From an uncultured Sphingomonadaceae bacterium (lineage in GTDB: Bacteria; Pseudomonadota; Alphaproteobacteria; Sphingomonadales; Sphingomonadaceae): a DNA stretch of 64,000 bases. The position numbers and the translations under genes were made by a program. Under the pieces are notes generated by a model that did not search any database, had not been told where the DNA came from, and saw nothing but the letters and a program-made list of their open reading frames with translations. This document shows, in pieces, positions 9,364 to 18,873 of this stretch. Location of the stretch: contig CANLQI010000001.1 of assembly GCA_947493325.1 (NCBI GenBank), positions 1,689,375 to 1,753,374 of the forward strand. The letters are read 5' to 3'. How positions within the stretch are numbered: the stretch's first letter is position 1; each line of letters starts with the position of its first letter.

Positions 9364-10013
9364 AAGATTTTCACATGAAAAAAATGTCCTCCCTTCTCCT
9401 TATTGCGCTCGGCCTCAGCATGACGGCCTGCACGGGCGGCGTTGCCGACAATCGGAGCCTCAATTCCGTGCATCAACCGGTCGTGTCGCAGGCAGATTAT
9501 GCGCTTGACCTTAATGTTGCGCCAAACGGCAATCTTCCCGCGCAGGAACAATATAATTTATCGCGCTGGTTTGAGGCGATGAACCTGGGTTATGGCGACC
9601 GCATATTCATCGTTAATCCAGACGGCGGCATGGCGGCGCGGGCCATGGTGGAAGCCGCCGCGTCACGTCACGGCGTAAAAGTCAGTGAATCTGTTCCGGC
9701 TGCCGCAACGCCCGTAATACCTGGCACAATGCGCGTTGTCGTTACCCGTTCCAGCGCCCGTGTTCCCGGCTGTCCAGACTGGTCCGCCGATCAGGAAAAT
9801 AATTTCAACAATGCCACAAGCCGCAATTTCGGATGCGCCGTGAACAGCAATTTATCCGCGATGGTCGCCGACTCTAGCGATTTGGTACAGGGTAAACAGG
9901 CGGGCGAGACAACAGATATGGCGCAGGCCAGCAAAGCAATCCAGAGCTACCGGGAGGCAGAACCGACCGGAAGCGGCGCTCTGGCCAGTTCTGCAACAAG
10001 CGGAGACGAATAA
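9360..10013 (+). CDS. cpaD: Tad pilus lipoprotein CpaD
   Basis: Outer-membrane lipoprotein that accompanies the secretin. The lipobox is LSMTAC, giving a mature N-terminal cysteine about 25 residues in. The CpaD-type body includes LSRWFEAMNLGYGDRIFIVNP and the cysteine pair PGCPDWS...NFGCAVNSNLSAMVADSSDLVQG. The ATG at 9360 overlaps the cpaC stop (ATGA); a second ATG at 9375 with a GAAAGA-like site is equally plausible and starts directly at the MKKMSSLLL signal peptide. cpaE follows with a TAATG overlap. Confidence 0.92.
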   Translation: MKDFHMKKMSSLLLIALGLSMTACTGGVADNRSLNSVHQPVVSQADYALDLNVAPNGNLPAQEQYNLSRWFEAMNLGYGDRIFIVNPDGGMAARAMVEAAASRHGVKVSESVPAAATPVIPGTMRVVVTRSSARVPGCPDWSADQENNFNNATSRNFGCAVNSNLSAMVADSSDLVQGKQAGETTDMAQASKAIQSYREAEPTGSGALASSATSGDE

Positions 10014-11287
10014 TGAATGCACCATTTAATTCAATTGCATCGCGCAGCCGCAATTCATTTAATGCCTATATCGGCGATGACATCACTCTGGATGTCGTAC
10101 GGCAAGTGGCTGTAGAGATGGGCTGGCAGCCCGAAAAATGTCAGAAAAGCGATATGCGCAGCGCCATTCAGTCGCTTTCTGTTGCCGCCAGCCCGAACAT
10201 ATTGCTCATCGATCTGTCCGGCTCCGACGAACCCATGGATGATGTCAATGCACTCGCCGAAGTGTGCGAACCGGGCACGATGGTCATTGCAATGGGCAAG
10301 TTAAATGATGTGCATCTTTACCGCGACCTGATTGCCAGCGGTGTTCAGGATTATCTGGTCAAGCCGATATCCGCTGAACATCTGCGCGGCGCCATTGCGC
10401 ATGCACAGGCCGTACTGCACGCGCCCATATTGCCGCAAAACGAGAATGAACAGCAGCACAGCAGTGCAGCCGTAATAGGTACACGCGGCGGGGTCGGCGC
10501 CAGCCTGATCGCGACTTCGCTGGCCTGGTATTTCAGCGCAGAAAGCGGACGCAATACTGCCTTGCTTGATCTGGATGTGCATTTTGGCACGGGCGCATTG
10601 ACCATGGATCTTGAGCCAGGCCGAGGCCTGACGGACGCAATTGACAATCCGGGCCGGATTGACGGACTATTTATCGAACGCGCCATGATAAAAGCGAATG
10701 AGCAGCTGTCGATCCTTTCTGCCGAAGCAGCACTAAACGCCCCATTGGCAAATGATGGCGCTGCATTTTTCCAGCTGCAGGAGGAGTTTCAGCAAGTCTT
10801 TGAAATGACCGTTACCGACGTACCGCGCGCAATGATGATCGATTATCCGCAGTTGATGAGAGACATTGATGTGGCAGTATTGGTGGTGGAACTGACGCTT
10901 GCGTCGGCGCGCGATACCATTCGGATACTGTCATGGCTGAAAAGCAATGCGCCGGATACGCGCATCATATTGGCCGCCAATAAAGTGCAGGCCGCCCATC
11001 TGGAAATCACCAAATCGGACTTCGAAGCATCGATCGAACGCAAGATAGACTATACAATTCTGGCTGATTTCAAGGCGACGGCGCATGCTGCGAAACTTGG
11101 CCAGCCTTTTGTACAAGCCCATGAAAAGCATAAAAATACAGCAATTATCCACAATATAGCCGAGGACATTCTGGGCGCTGTGGACAGCAAAAATGAAGCC
11201 GAACCAGCGAATCAATCAGACCAGTCACTGGCCGCGAGATTATTTGATTTCCGCAAATTGCTTTCCAAAAATTCAGCGCAAAAATAA
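10013..11287 (+). CDS. cpaE: Tad pilus localisation ATPase CpaE (TadZ)
   Basis: MinD/ParA-family protein that places the Tad machine at the pole. The N-terminal about 130 residues form a degenerate receiver-like domain (ILLIDLSG..., VQDYLVKPISAEHLRGAI). The C-terminal domain carries a deviant Walker A, GTRGGVGAS (156-164), where the usual first Lys is Arg and the second Lys is replaced. Downstream ParA-like segments TALLDLDVHFGT and IILAANK are present. At 424 residues the length is normal. It overlaps tadB directly (TAATG); in most Tad operons cpaF comes next, and here it does not. Confidence 0.93.
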   Translation: MNAPFNSIASRSRNSFNAYIGDDITLDVVRQVAVEMGWQPEKCQKSDMRSAIQSLSVAASPNILLIDLSGSDEPMDDVNALAEVCEPGTMVIAMGKLNDVHLYRDLIASGVQDYLVKPISAEHLRGAIAHAQAVLHAPILPQNENEQQHSSAAVIGTRGGVGASLIATSLAWYFSAESGRNTALLDLDVHFGTGALTMDLEPGRGLTDAIDNPGRIDGLFIERAMIKANEQLSILSAEAALNAPLANDGAAFFQLQEEFQQVFEMTVTDVPRAMMIDYPQLMRDIDVAVLVVELTLASARDTIRILSWLKSNAPDTRIILAANKVQAAHLEITKSDFEASIERKIDYTILADFKATAHAAKLGQPFVQAHEKHKNTAIIHNIAEDILGAVDSKNEAEPANQSDQSLAARLFDFRKLLSKNSAQK

Positions 11288-12261
11288 TGGCAGGATTGGC
11301 ACAATATATATTGCTGGCCGTAGGGATCATGTCGTTATCGGCACTGTTGATTTTTGCCTTTACCGGTTCGTCCGGGGCCAAGGCCAGTGCCCGCAGGCTG
11401 AATGATGTCAAATTGCGGCACAGTGATAGCGACACCGTGGTGGCCGAAGCACAAATGCGCAAAACGGTGGCCGCAAGCAAACCGCGGACCACGCGCGAAG
11501 GCGAACAGCCAAGCCGCGCCGACATTATTGCAAACCGTACCCGTATGACGGGCAAGTCGTGGACGCTGGCGCAATATATCTATGTGAGTATCGGTATCGC
11601 AGTGAGCTCTATGCTCGCCCTTTACCTGAAATCGGGCAATTTTACGCTGTCTGTGGCCATAGGGGTCATGCTTGGCATCGGATTGCCGCATATCGTTATC
11701 GGCTTTCTTATTAAAAAACGCATGCACCAATTTAATTCGGCTTTCCCAGAGGCCATTGAACTGCTGGTACGCGGGCTGCGATCCGGTTTGCCGGTCACGG
11801 AAACACTGGGCCTGGTTGCAAAGGAAATTGGCGGACCGGCGGGTGAAGAGTTCAGGGCCGTAACCGAACGCATCAAAATCGGACGTTCCATGAGCGAGGC
11901 GCTGGATGAAACGGCCAAGAAACTGGCCATGCCGGAGTTTAATTTTTTCTGCATCGCAGTCGCTATCCAGCGCGAGACGGGCGGCAATCTCGCCGAAACA
12001 TTATCCAATCTGGCTCAGGTCCTGCGCAAGCGTTCGCAGATGAAGCTGAAAATCCGCGCCATGTCGTCCGAGTCAAAGGCCTCCGCCTATATTGTCGGTG
12101 CCCTGCCGTTTCTCGTATTCGCGCTGATATGGTTTATCAATCCGGATTATCTCGGCGAATTTTTCAGGGACGACCGGCTTATCATCGCCGGATTGGGCGG
12201 GGCCGTGTGGATGAGCATAGGTGCATTCGTCATGGCCAAAATGGTCAATTTCGAAATTTAG
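11287..12261 (+). CDS. tadB: Tad pilus inner-membrane platform protein TadB
   Basis: T2SSF-domain membrane protein that forms the pilus assembly platform with TadC. There is one N-terminal membrane helix, a charged linker (about residues 35-90), two helices around residues 95-140, the cytoplasmic T2SSF domain (AFPEAIELLVRGLRSGLPVTE..., QRETGGNLAETLSNLA) and two C-terminal helices. Length (324) is typical. Its start overlaps cpaE by one base, so there is no space for a missing cpaF between them. Confidence 0.93.
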   Translation: MAGLAQYILLAVGIMSLSALLIFAFTGSSGAKASARRLNDVKLRHSDSDTVVAEAQMRKTVAASKPRTTREGEQPSRADIIANRTRMTGKSWTLAQYIYVSIGIAVSSMLALYLKSGNFTLSVAIGVMLGIGLPHIVIGFLIKKRMHQFNSAFPEAIELLVRGLRSGLPVTETLGLVAKEIGGPAGEEFRAVTERIKIGRSMSEALDETAKKLAMPEFNFFCIAVAIQRETGGNLAETLSNLAQVLRKRSQMKLKIRAMSSESKASAYIVGALPFLVFALIWFINPDYLGEFFRDDRLIIAGLGGAVWMSIGAFVMAKMVNFEI

Positions 12262-12273
12262 GGGAGCAGACAC

Positions 12274-13287
12274 ATGTATTGGACTGAACCCTCTGTCATA
12301 GCTGCGGCAAGCCCGACATTGCTGGGTGTGGATATATTATGGGTGGCGACACTGCTGTCGGCTGTCGCAATGTTTGCCATGCTGATCGCGATATATGCCG
12401 CCACCACGGTCCGCGATCCCATGGCTAAACGCGTCAAGGCGCTGAATGAGCGCCGCGAACAGCTTAAAGCCGGTATCACCGCATCAACCGCAAAAAAACG
12501 CGCCAGCCTTGTCCGCAAAAACGAAACAACTGAAAAAATGCGGTCATTCCTGTTATCCTTGCGCGTGTTGCAGGATGAACAGGTAAAGGCAGCGCAGCAG
12601 CTTTTGGCACAAGCCGGCATCCGTTCGAAGGAATTGGCCGTGGCTATAATATTTGGGCGGCTCGTATTGCCTGTGTTGCTCGGCAGTTTTGTGGCGCTGG
12701 ATATATATGTGCTGGATATGCTGCCCCAATGGTCGCCGTTTCAGAAATTCGGCGCTTTTGCAGTTACTGTGATTCTTGCATATAAAGCGCCCGATCTTTA
12801 TGTCGGCAACAAAGTCGCCAAACGCTCCGATGCCATCCGTAAAGGGCTGCCCGATGCGATCGACCTGCTCGTTATTTGCGCAGAAGCCGGTCTGACCATT
12901 GATGCAGCATTCAAGCGTGTAGCCAAAGAAATGGGCAATGCCTACCCGGAGCTTGGTGACGAATTCACGCTGACGGCTATTGAACTCAGTTTCTTGACAG
13001 AGCGCCGTCAGGCCTTTGAAAATCTTGCCTACCGGGTAAAACTCGATACCATCAAAAGCGTTGTCACGACGATGATCCAGACCGAAAAATATGGCACGCC
13101 GCTTGCTTCGGCCTTGCGGGTATTATCGGCGGAATTTCGCAACGAGCGCATGATGCGCGCCGAGGAGAAGGCCGCGCGCCTGCCCGCGATTATGAGCGTG
13201 CCGCTGATCCTGTTTATTCTGCCGGTGCTGTTTATCGTGATTTTGGGGCCCGCCGCCTGTTCGATAAACGACGCGATGATTAAATAG
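12274..13287 (+). CDS. tadC: Tad pilus inner-membrane platform protein TadC
   Basis: Second T2SSF-domain platform protein. An N-terminal helix (residues about 18-45) is followed by a basic cytoplasmic stretch, two helices near 115-165, the domain LPDAIDLLVICAEAGLTIDAAFKRVAKEMG and a terminal helix (IMSVPLILFILPVLFIVIL). A GGGGAG Shine-Dalgarno sits correctly upstream of ATG 12274. It is the last gene of the pilus operon, followed by a hairpin. Confidence 0.93.
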   Translation: MYWTEPSVIAAASPTLLGVDILWVATLLSAVAMFAMLIAIYAATTVRDPMAKRVKALNERREQLKAGITASTAKKRASLVRKNETTEKMRSFLLSLRVLQDEQVKAAQQLLAQAGIRSKELAVAIIFGRLVLPVLLGSFVALDIYVLDMLPQWSPFQKFGAFAVTVILAYKAPDLYVGNKVAKRSDAIRKGLPDAIDLLVICAEAGLTIDAAFKRVAKEMGNAYPELGDEFTLTAIELSFLTERRQAFENLAYRVKLDTIKSVVTTMIQTEKYGTPLASALRVLSAEFRNERMMRAEEKAARLPAIMSVPLILFILPVLFIVILGPAACSINDAMIK

Positions 13288-13302
13288 AGCGCACAAAATT
13301 AT

Positions 13303-13331
13303 GGCGGGGAGTAGCCACAGCCCTCCCCGCC
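13303..13331. terminator. Hairpin between convergent tadC and fahA
   Basis: GGCGGGGA (13303-13310) and TCCCCGCC (13324-13331) form an 8-bp GC-rich stem with a 13-base loop, between two convergent genes. No clear T-run follows on the plus strand, so termination is an inference from position and stem strength. Confidence 0.55.
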
Positions 13332-13376
13332 TCTCTCCTAAACCGGAAATTTCAAAATCTAAGCCTAAAATCTAAA

Positions 13377-14384
13377 CTATGGTTGCTCGACAGTCTGTTT
13401 GATAATGCCGAAAATGCTGTGGCCGTCATCGTCTTTGACTTCAATTCGAACCGTGTCGCCAAACTTAAGGAACGGCGTTTTCATTTCGCCTTCCAGAATC
13501 TTTTCCACCATCCGCACTTCGGCCAGGCAGCTATAGCCGAGACCGCCGTCTTTGACCGGCTTGCCCGGACCGCCATCACTGTCACGGTTGGACACTGTGC
13601 CGGAACCGATAATCGAACCCGCACCGATATTACGTGTCTTGGCAAGATGCGCGATCAGCACGCCAAAATCGAATGTGCAGTCATCGGACGCAACCGCGCG
13701 GCCGAAAGGCTGGCCATTCAGGTCAACGTGGAGCACGCGGTGCAATTTGCCGTCCTGCCAGTAATCACCCAAAGCGTCCGGCGTCACGAATACCGGTGAA
13801 AACGCGCTGGCCGGCTTGGACTGGACAAACCCGAAGCCCTTGGCAAGTTCACCGGGGATCAGGTTGCGCAGGCTGACATCATTGACGAGACCAACCAGAC
13901 GGATATGTTTCAATGCTTCTTCACGTGACACGCCTTGCGGCACGTCACCCGTCACCACAACGATTTCTGCTTCCAGATCGCAGCCCCAGGCCTCATCGGC
14001 GAGTTTAATGGCATCACGCGCACCCATCATATCATCGCTGCCGCCCTGATACATCAGTGGGTCTTCCCAGAAACTGTCGGGAATTTCCGCACCGCGCGCT
14101 TTGCGGACCAGTTCAACATGGTTCACATAGGCGCTGCCATCCGCCCATTGATACGCGCGTGGCAGCGGCGCAGCGGCTTCGCGCTCATGAAAACGCTCTT
14201 TGGGAATAGCATCATGTTCCAGGTCGCGGGCCAGCACTTCAAGCTGCGGCGCTATCGTGTCCCAGTCATCCAGTGCGGCCTGCATCGTCACAGCGATATG
14301 GCTGGCATCTGCATAAAAGGCGAGGTCATTTGATACGACCACAAGCTTGCCGTCACGGCCATGTTTTAACGATGCAAGTTTCAT
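13377..14384 (-). CDS. fahA: Fumarylacetoacetate hydrolase family protein
   Basis: Probably the last enzyme of tyrosine/homogentisate catabolism, splitting fumarylacetoacetate to fumarate and acetoacetate. The 335-residue protein has the FAH fold with the metal-binding segments DLEAEIVVVTGDVPQG and LIAHLAKTRNIGAGSIIGSGTVSN. ATG 14384 (MKLASLKHGRDG) has an AGGGAA site upstream and fits the family's usual start; the frame opens 18 codons earlier without support. It follows the VOC gene by 13 bases in an operon with hppD, which sets its role. Confidence 0.88.
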   Translation of the reverse strand: MKLASLKHGRDGKLVVVSNDLAFYADASHIAVTMQAALDDWDTIAPQLEVLARDLEHDAIPKERFHEREAAAPLPRAYQWADGSAYVNHVELVRKARGAEIPDSFWEDPLMYQGGSDDMMGARDAIKLADEAWGCDLEAEIVVVTGDVPQGVSREEALKHIRLVGLVNDVSLRNLIPGELAKGFGFVQSKPASAFSPVFVTPDALGDYWQDGKLHRVLHVDLNGQPFGRAVASDDCTFDFGVLIAHLAKTRNIGAGSIIGSGTVSNRDSDGGPGKPVKDGGLGYSCLAEVRMVEKILEGEMKTPFLKFGDTVRIEVKDDDGHSIFGIIKQTVEQP

Positions 14385-14397
14385 ATATTCCCTTACT

Positions 14398-14949
14398 TTA
14401 ATTTCCCGCTTCGGGGTCATTGTGCAGCCAGTCGGCATGACGCGGCGCTTTTTTCGTCTTGCTCCACTCGTCCAGCATCAGCGGCGCGACGCGGCGCAGC
14501 TCTTCATGCTGTTCGTCAGTGCCGATATTGCAGGCAAGTTCGAGCCTGTGGCCGTTCGGATCAAAGAAATAGATCGACCGGAAAATACCGTGATAGGTCG
14601 GGCCGACTACGTCAATCCCTTTCGCCTCGATATGCTCTTTTGCGGCCAATAATGCGTCCACGCTCGGCACTTCAAACGCGATATGCTGCACCCACTCAGG
14701 CGTATTGGTATCGCGGCCCATGTCTGGCTGATTTGGCAGTTCGAAAAACGCAATCACATTGCCGCCGCCGCAATCGAGGAAGATGTGCATATAGGGGTCA
14801 TATTCCCCCGTTGACGGCACATGGTCCTCGGAAAATGCAGTGGTGAATTCCATGCCGAGAAGATCGCGGTAGAATTCCGCCGTTTCCTTGGCATCGCGGC
14901 AGCGATAGGCGACATGGTGAATGCGCGAGAGGGAGAATGGCAGTGTCAT
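14398..14949 (-). CDS. VOC (glyoxalase/extradiol dioxygenase fold) protein
   Basis: A 183-residue protein with paired beta-alpha-beta-beta-beta modules. Likely metal ligands are in [19 protein letters not shown] and GHRLELACN. It lies between hppD and fahA, overlapping hppD by four bases (ATGA) and 13 bases upstream of fahA, so it is part of the tyrosine-degradation operon. Members at this position are usually annotated only as VOC proteins. A ring-cleaving or isomerising role in the pathway is conceivable but not shown by the sequence. Confidence 0.8.
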   Translation of the reverse strand: MTLPFSLSRIHHVAYRCRDAKETAEFYRDLLGMEFTTAFSEDHVPSTGEYDPYMHIFLDCGGGNVIAFFELPNQPDMGRDTNTPEWVQHIAFEVPSVDALLAAKEHIEAKGIDVVGPTYHGIFRSIYFFDPNGHRLELACNIGTDEQHEELRRVAPLMLDEWSKTKKAPRHADWLHNDPEAGN

Positions 14950-16040
14950 TCCGCCGGTTCCTTTTCATCGACATTGAGCACACCGCGATTGACCTGATCG
15001 CGCTCAATCGATTCGAACAACGCCTTGAAATTGCCTTCACCAAAACCGTCATCGCCCTTGCGCTGAATAAATTCAAAGAAGACAGGACCAACCTGCGCTT
15101 CGGCAAAAATCTGCAGCAGCAGGCGCGGCTGGCCGCCTTCGGTCGTCCCATCCAGCAGGATACCGCGCATTTTAAGCGCTTCGGCATCTTCACCATGGCC
15201 CGGCAGGCGCTCATCAAGCATATCGTAATAAGTCTCCGGCGGGGCAGTCATAAACGGCACGCCAAATTTCTTCAGCCGGTCCCAGCATTCGACGAGGTTG
15301 TCGCAGATAAGCGCGATATGCTGGATGCCTTCGCCGTTGAACTCGCGCAGGAATTCTTCGATCTGGCCTTTGCCGCCTTCGCCCTCTTCATTAAGCGGAA
15401 TGCGGATCTTGCCATCGGGCGCAGTCAGCGCTTTCGATGTCAGGCCGGTATATTCACCCTTAATGTCAAAGAAACGGATTTCACGGAAATTGAACAGCGT
15501 TTCATAGTAATCCGCCCAATATTTCATACGGCCCGTATAAACATTATGCGTCAGGTGATCGATGGTGTGGAAACCGGCGCCTTCGGGCACGCGCTCTACG
15601 CCGGGCAGATATTCAAAATCAATATCATAGATGCTCAGATCATCGCCGTAGCGGTCGACCAGATAGACAATCGCGCCGCCAATGCCGCGAATGGCCGGAA
15701 TGCGAAGTTCCATCGGGCCTGTTTCGACCTGTACCGGCTCTGCACCCTTTTCGATCAGCAGGTCATAGGCCTTGCGCGCATCTTTCACGCGAAAACCCAT
15801 GCCGCAGGCCGAAGGGCCATGTTCGCGCGCAAAATACCAAGCCGCGCTGCGCGGTTCATAATTGGCGATCAGGTTGATGCCACCCTGACGCCATAGATCT
15901 ACGTCCTTGTTGCGGTGCTTCGCCACCAGCGAGAAGCCCATGGCTTCAAACACAGGCTCAAGCTGGCCTTTTTCAGGCGCACAAAATTCAACAAATTCAA
16001 AGCCGTCAAGGCCAACGGGATTTTCAAAAAGATCGGCCAT
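14946..16040 (-). CDS. hppD: 4-hydroxyphenylpyruvate dioxygenase
   Basis: Converts 4-hydroxyphenylpyruvate to homogentisate, the entry step of tyrosine catabolism. The iron ligands line up with the Pseudomonas enzyme: H162 (DHLTHNV), H241 (IQHIAL) and E323 ([26 protein letters not shown]). The 364-residue length is normal. It starts the operon hppD-VOC-fahA; a 10-bp perfect palindrome lies about 75 bases upstream, between it and the MarR gene. Confidence 0.96.
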   Translation of the reverse strand: MADLFENPVGLDGFEFVEFCAPEKGQLEPVFEAMGFSLVAKHRNKDVDLWRQGGINLIANYEPRSAAWYFAREHGPSACGMGFRVKDARKAYDLLIEKGAEPVQVETGPMELRIPAIRGIGGAIVYLVDRYGDDLSIYDIDFEYLPGVERVPEGAGFHTIDHLTHNVYTGRMKYWADYYETLFNFREIRFFDIKGEYTGLTSKALTAPDGKIRIPLNEEGEGGKGQIEEFLREFNGEGIQHIALICDNLVECWDRLKKFGVPFMTAPPETYYDMLDERLPGHGEDAEALKMRGILLDGTTEGGQPRLLLQIFAEAQVGPVFFEFIQRKGDDGFGEGNFKALFESIERDQVNRGVLNVDEKEPAE

Positions 16041-16114
16041 GGAATATTTCCTTCTTACAAAGCTGAAGCGCGGAGAATCGCGCTATCTGAATAATGGCAA
16101 TATAGTAACAAATG

Positions 16115-16130
16115 AAACTAGTTTGCGCAA
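16115..16130. promoter_or_regulatory. Candidate MarR operator upstream of hppD
   Basis: AAACTAGTTT (16115-16124) is a perfect 10-bp palindrome that runs straight into a second one, TTGCGCAA (16123-16130). Both lie in the 123-base gap between the MarR-type regulator and hppD. MarR dimers bind such palindromes, so this is a plausible autoregulatory or pathway operator; no second copy in the window supports it. Confidence 0.4.
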
Positions 16131-16163
16131 GGATGGATTTTACAAGTCCCGCCCGATGCTCTT

Positions 16164-16616
16164 CTAATGCTCTGCAATTTCATCTGCCTGGATCATAAGC
16201 CGGTCAAGCAAATCGGCCAGAAGCTGCTGCTCGTCACTAGTAAGGGCCGACAAAAGCCGTTTTTCCATATCCACCGCATGTGGCATAATCTCGTCATAAA
16301 GTTCGCGGCCGGTCCCTGTCAGCTGCAGATATTGTGAGCGCCCGTCCGCGGCATTGGGATTACGCTTGATAAGCGCACGCGCCGCCAATGCCTTGACCGA
16401 CCGGCTCACCGCAACCTTGTCCATACGGGTCGCGGTGACGAGCTCACGCTGCGTTGCACTGTCCACATCGCCCAGTACCGCCATGATGCGCCATTCAGCG
16501 ATTTTCAGGCCGAAACGGTTTTGATACTCGCGGGCAATCAGGTCGCTGACCGCATTAGACGCGATCGACAGGCGGTACGGCATGAATTCGGCAAGTCGGG
16601 GTGATTTATCAGCCAT
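16164..16616 (-). CDS. MarR-family transcriptional regulator
   Basis: A 150-residue winged-helix repressor with the MarR core: LIAREYQNRFGLKIAEWRIMAVLG, the recognition helix region TATRMDKVAVSRSVKALAARALI and the wing KRNPNAADGRSQYLQLT. It lies just upstream of, and in the same direction as, hppD and probably controls the tyrosine genes in response to an aromatic ligand, as HmgR/HpdR-type regulators do. The ligand is not deducible. Confidence 0.85.
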   Translation of the reverse strand: MADKSPRLAEFMPYRLSIASNAVSDLIAREYQNRFGLKIAEWRIMAVLGDVDSATQRELVTATRMDKVAVSRSVKALAARALIKRNPNAADGRSQYLQLTGTGRELYDEIMPHAVDMEKRLLSALTSDEQQLLADLLDRLMIQADEIAEH

Positions 16617-16627
16617 TGCGGCGCAGG

Positions 16628-18868
16628 TTAATCGAGTTTCACCCTGAGGCCAAGCCAGAAAGTCCGCGGCTGCGCGCGCTCCACAATGCCGCTGCTGCTG
16701 ATTGCGGTTTCCACGCGCGCGTCGAACATGTTCTCACCGCGCAGTTCCAGCGTCAGATTATCAGTCAGCTCATAGGCGGCGAACGCATCCATGATGAAAG
16801 CGTCGTCCAATATGCGGCTATTCGCGTCATCATCAAACTGGCTGCCGATATAGCGCCCGGTGAGCGACAGTTTGATACCAGCATCACTGTCCCACCGGAA
16901 AGACCCGCTGGCATTATGCCACGGCACCTGCGCCGGACGCAGGCCGGTCAGAAACGCGGAATCCCCTGCCCCGCGAACTTCCGCATCAATATAGCTATAG
17001 CCAAGCGTGATATCCGCCCCTTCAAGGTCAATCATATCCTCCAGATAGAATGTGGCATCCAGTTCGATGCCTTTTGATGTGATCGTGTCCAGATTCTGCC
17101 GCTGGCGATAGATACCCGCGCCAGAGACAAAACCGACACCAGGGAATAGGCCGGGGCCGTTGTCCAATGTGACATTCGCAATCGCATTGTCGAGGCGGTT
17201 GTAGAACAGCGTCACGCCCATATCGACGCTGCCCAGATCAAAATCTGCCCCAATTTCTGCCCCGCGCAGGCGTTCTGGGATGAGATTCTCGTTCGCCGCT
17301 GTCGCATCCGGTCCGACGCGGAATGGACGGAACAGTTCGTTGAGCGTGGGTAGACGCCAGCCCAGATAGGCCGCTCCGCGCAGCTTGACTGTATTGCCAG
17401 CGTCATAGACAAAACCTGCGCGGCCAGTCGCTTCCCAATCACTCCGATCTGCAAATTGCGCATCGGAGCGCGTGCTGCCGCCGATATTCACTTCGCGGCG
17501 GAAACCATCCGATATCGACCAGCGATCAAGCCGTCCGCTGCCGGTCAGAATCAATCTGTCGCTCGCCTGCCAGCTTGCATCGATATAGCCGCCCAGCGTG
17601 TCGGTCTGCCCGCCAGCAAAGCGGTTGCGCAATGGCCGCCCGTTCTGGAAAAAGAAATTCTCTTTCGTCTCACCGCTGGTGTGCCGCCAGTCGCCCCCTA
17701 TGCGCAATTCCAGATCATCGCCCACCGCCGGACGCACTTCAAAACGCGCGCCAAGGCCCGTTGAGGGCACATTGAACTGTTCAAACACGCGCCGCACCGA
17801 ATTGCGATCTGCCGCAACGCCGCCAAAACTTGTCTGTAGCGAACGTATCTGGACATAGCCGAGCGCCGACCACTGCCAGCCATCGCTGCTGCGGTTCACC
17901 AGCCTGATGCTGGCATCGGCGCCATCATTGCTGTTCTCGCTGAACGCAAAACCGCGCTCGCGTTCGTCGGTGAAGGCGCGGACACTGGCCTGCAATTCGG
18001 TGTCATCGGACAGCGGCGCCACAAAACGTACCGCCAACCCGGCCTGTTCATAGGCTGCACGGCGATCGATACTGCCGCGCTGCCCCGCGATAATCGGAAT
18101 AAAGCCGTCGCCGCTCTGATAACTGGCACCTATGGACAGATGCCCTGCACCCAGTTTCTGCCGCACGGTGGCATCCGCGCTGATACTGTCGCGGCTGCCA
18201 TAAGCCAGCGCGGCGGATATGGCCTCGCTATTGCCATCACTGAGTAGCTCCACAGTCCCGGCAATTGCACCAGAACCTTCCGCGCCGCTACCACCGCCGC
18301 GCCTTATGCGTGCTGACGACAGCGTCAGCGCATCATATCCCGGCCAGCTTACATAGCCACCAAAAGGGTCGGATTGTGGCACACCATCAAGCAGCACCAG
18401 CGCACGCGACGATGCATTGCCGCCCAGCCCGCGCAACGTAATGCCCTGGCTGGTCGGATTGGCCGAGCGCGCATCGCTGCGCCGAAACTGCTGCAGCCCC
18501 GGGATATCACGCAGCGCGTTTTCCAGACGGAAACCGGGTACCTGCGTCACATCCGCATAGCTGGTGGCAAAGGCGCGTTCACTCACCGGGCGGGCCAGAG
18601 GTTCGCCCAGTACAACGATATCCTCACACAGATGGGTCAGGCCATCGCCATCGAACATATCCTGTCCGTAGCAGACGGTAACGGGCCGGATCGCTTCTGC
18701 CGGAAGGCGCCGGCTTTCATATGGATAATTACACCCTTCCACATAAAGGGAACATTCTTCAAAATCAGGGTCATCCTGTGCCAGAGGCGGTGTGGAACCT
18801 GTTTCCTGCCCCCATGCAGGTACAGTTACTGCCAGCAGCGGCAACATGACCCATGCGCATTTTCGCAT
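16628..18868 (-). CDS. TonB-dependent outer-membrane receptor
   Basis: Beta-barrel importer of about 746 residues, energised by TonB-ExbBD. The preferred start is ATG 18868, which begins a good signal peptide (MRKCAWVMLPLLAVTVPAWGQ); ATG 18886 adds six residues. A plug domain (QVPGFRLENALRDIPGLQQFRRSDARSANPT..., ITLRGLGGN) is followed by a barrel ending RTFWLGLRVKLD with the terminal aromatic-x pattern. Between signal and plug is an unusual segment with four cysteines (residues about 38-80). The plug most resembles BtuB/vitamin or siderophore receptors; the substrate is unknown. It overlaps no regulator, but sits inside the tyrosine-gene region. Confidence 0.88.
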   Translation of the reverse strand: MRKCAWVMLPLLAVTVPAWGQETGSTPPLAQDDPDFEECSLYVEGCNYPYESRRLPAEAIRPVTVCYGQDMFDGDGLTHLCEDIVVLGEPLARPVSERAFATSYADVTQVPGFRLENALRDIPGLQQFRRSDARSANPTSQGITLRGLGGNASSRALVLLDGVPQSDPFGGYVSWPGYDALTLSSARIRRGGGSGAEGSGAIAGTVELLSDGNSEAISAALAYGSRDSISADATVRQKLGAGHLSIGASYQSGDGFIPIIAGQRGSIDRRAAYEQAGLAVRFVAPLSDDTELQASVRAFTDERERGFAFSENSNDGADASIRLVNRSSDGWQWSALGYVQIRSLQTSFGGVAADRNSVRRVFEQFNVPSTGLGARFEVRPAVGDDLELRIGGDWRHTSGETKENFFFQNGRPLRNRFAGGQTDTLGGYIDASWQASDRLILTGSGRLDRWSISDGFRREVNIGGSTRSDAQFADRSDWEATGRAGFVYDAGNTVKLRGAAYLGWRLPTLNELFRPFRVGPDATAANENLIPERLRGAEIGADFDLGSVDMGVTLFYNRLDNAIANVTLDNGPGLFPGVGFVSGAGIYRQRQNLDTITSKGIELDATFYLEDMIDLEGADITLGYSYIDAEVRGAGDSAFLTGLRPAQVPWHNASGSFRWDSDAGIKLSLTGRYIGSQFDDDANSRILDDAFIMDAFAAYELTDNLTLELRGENMFDARVETAISSSGIVERAQPRTFWLGLRVKLD

Positions 18869-18873
18869 CGTGC

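Noticed and set aside
13303-13331. Strong rho-independent terminator after tadC
   Set aside because: The stem is good but no T-run follows, so it is listed only as a hairpin of moderate confidence.
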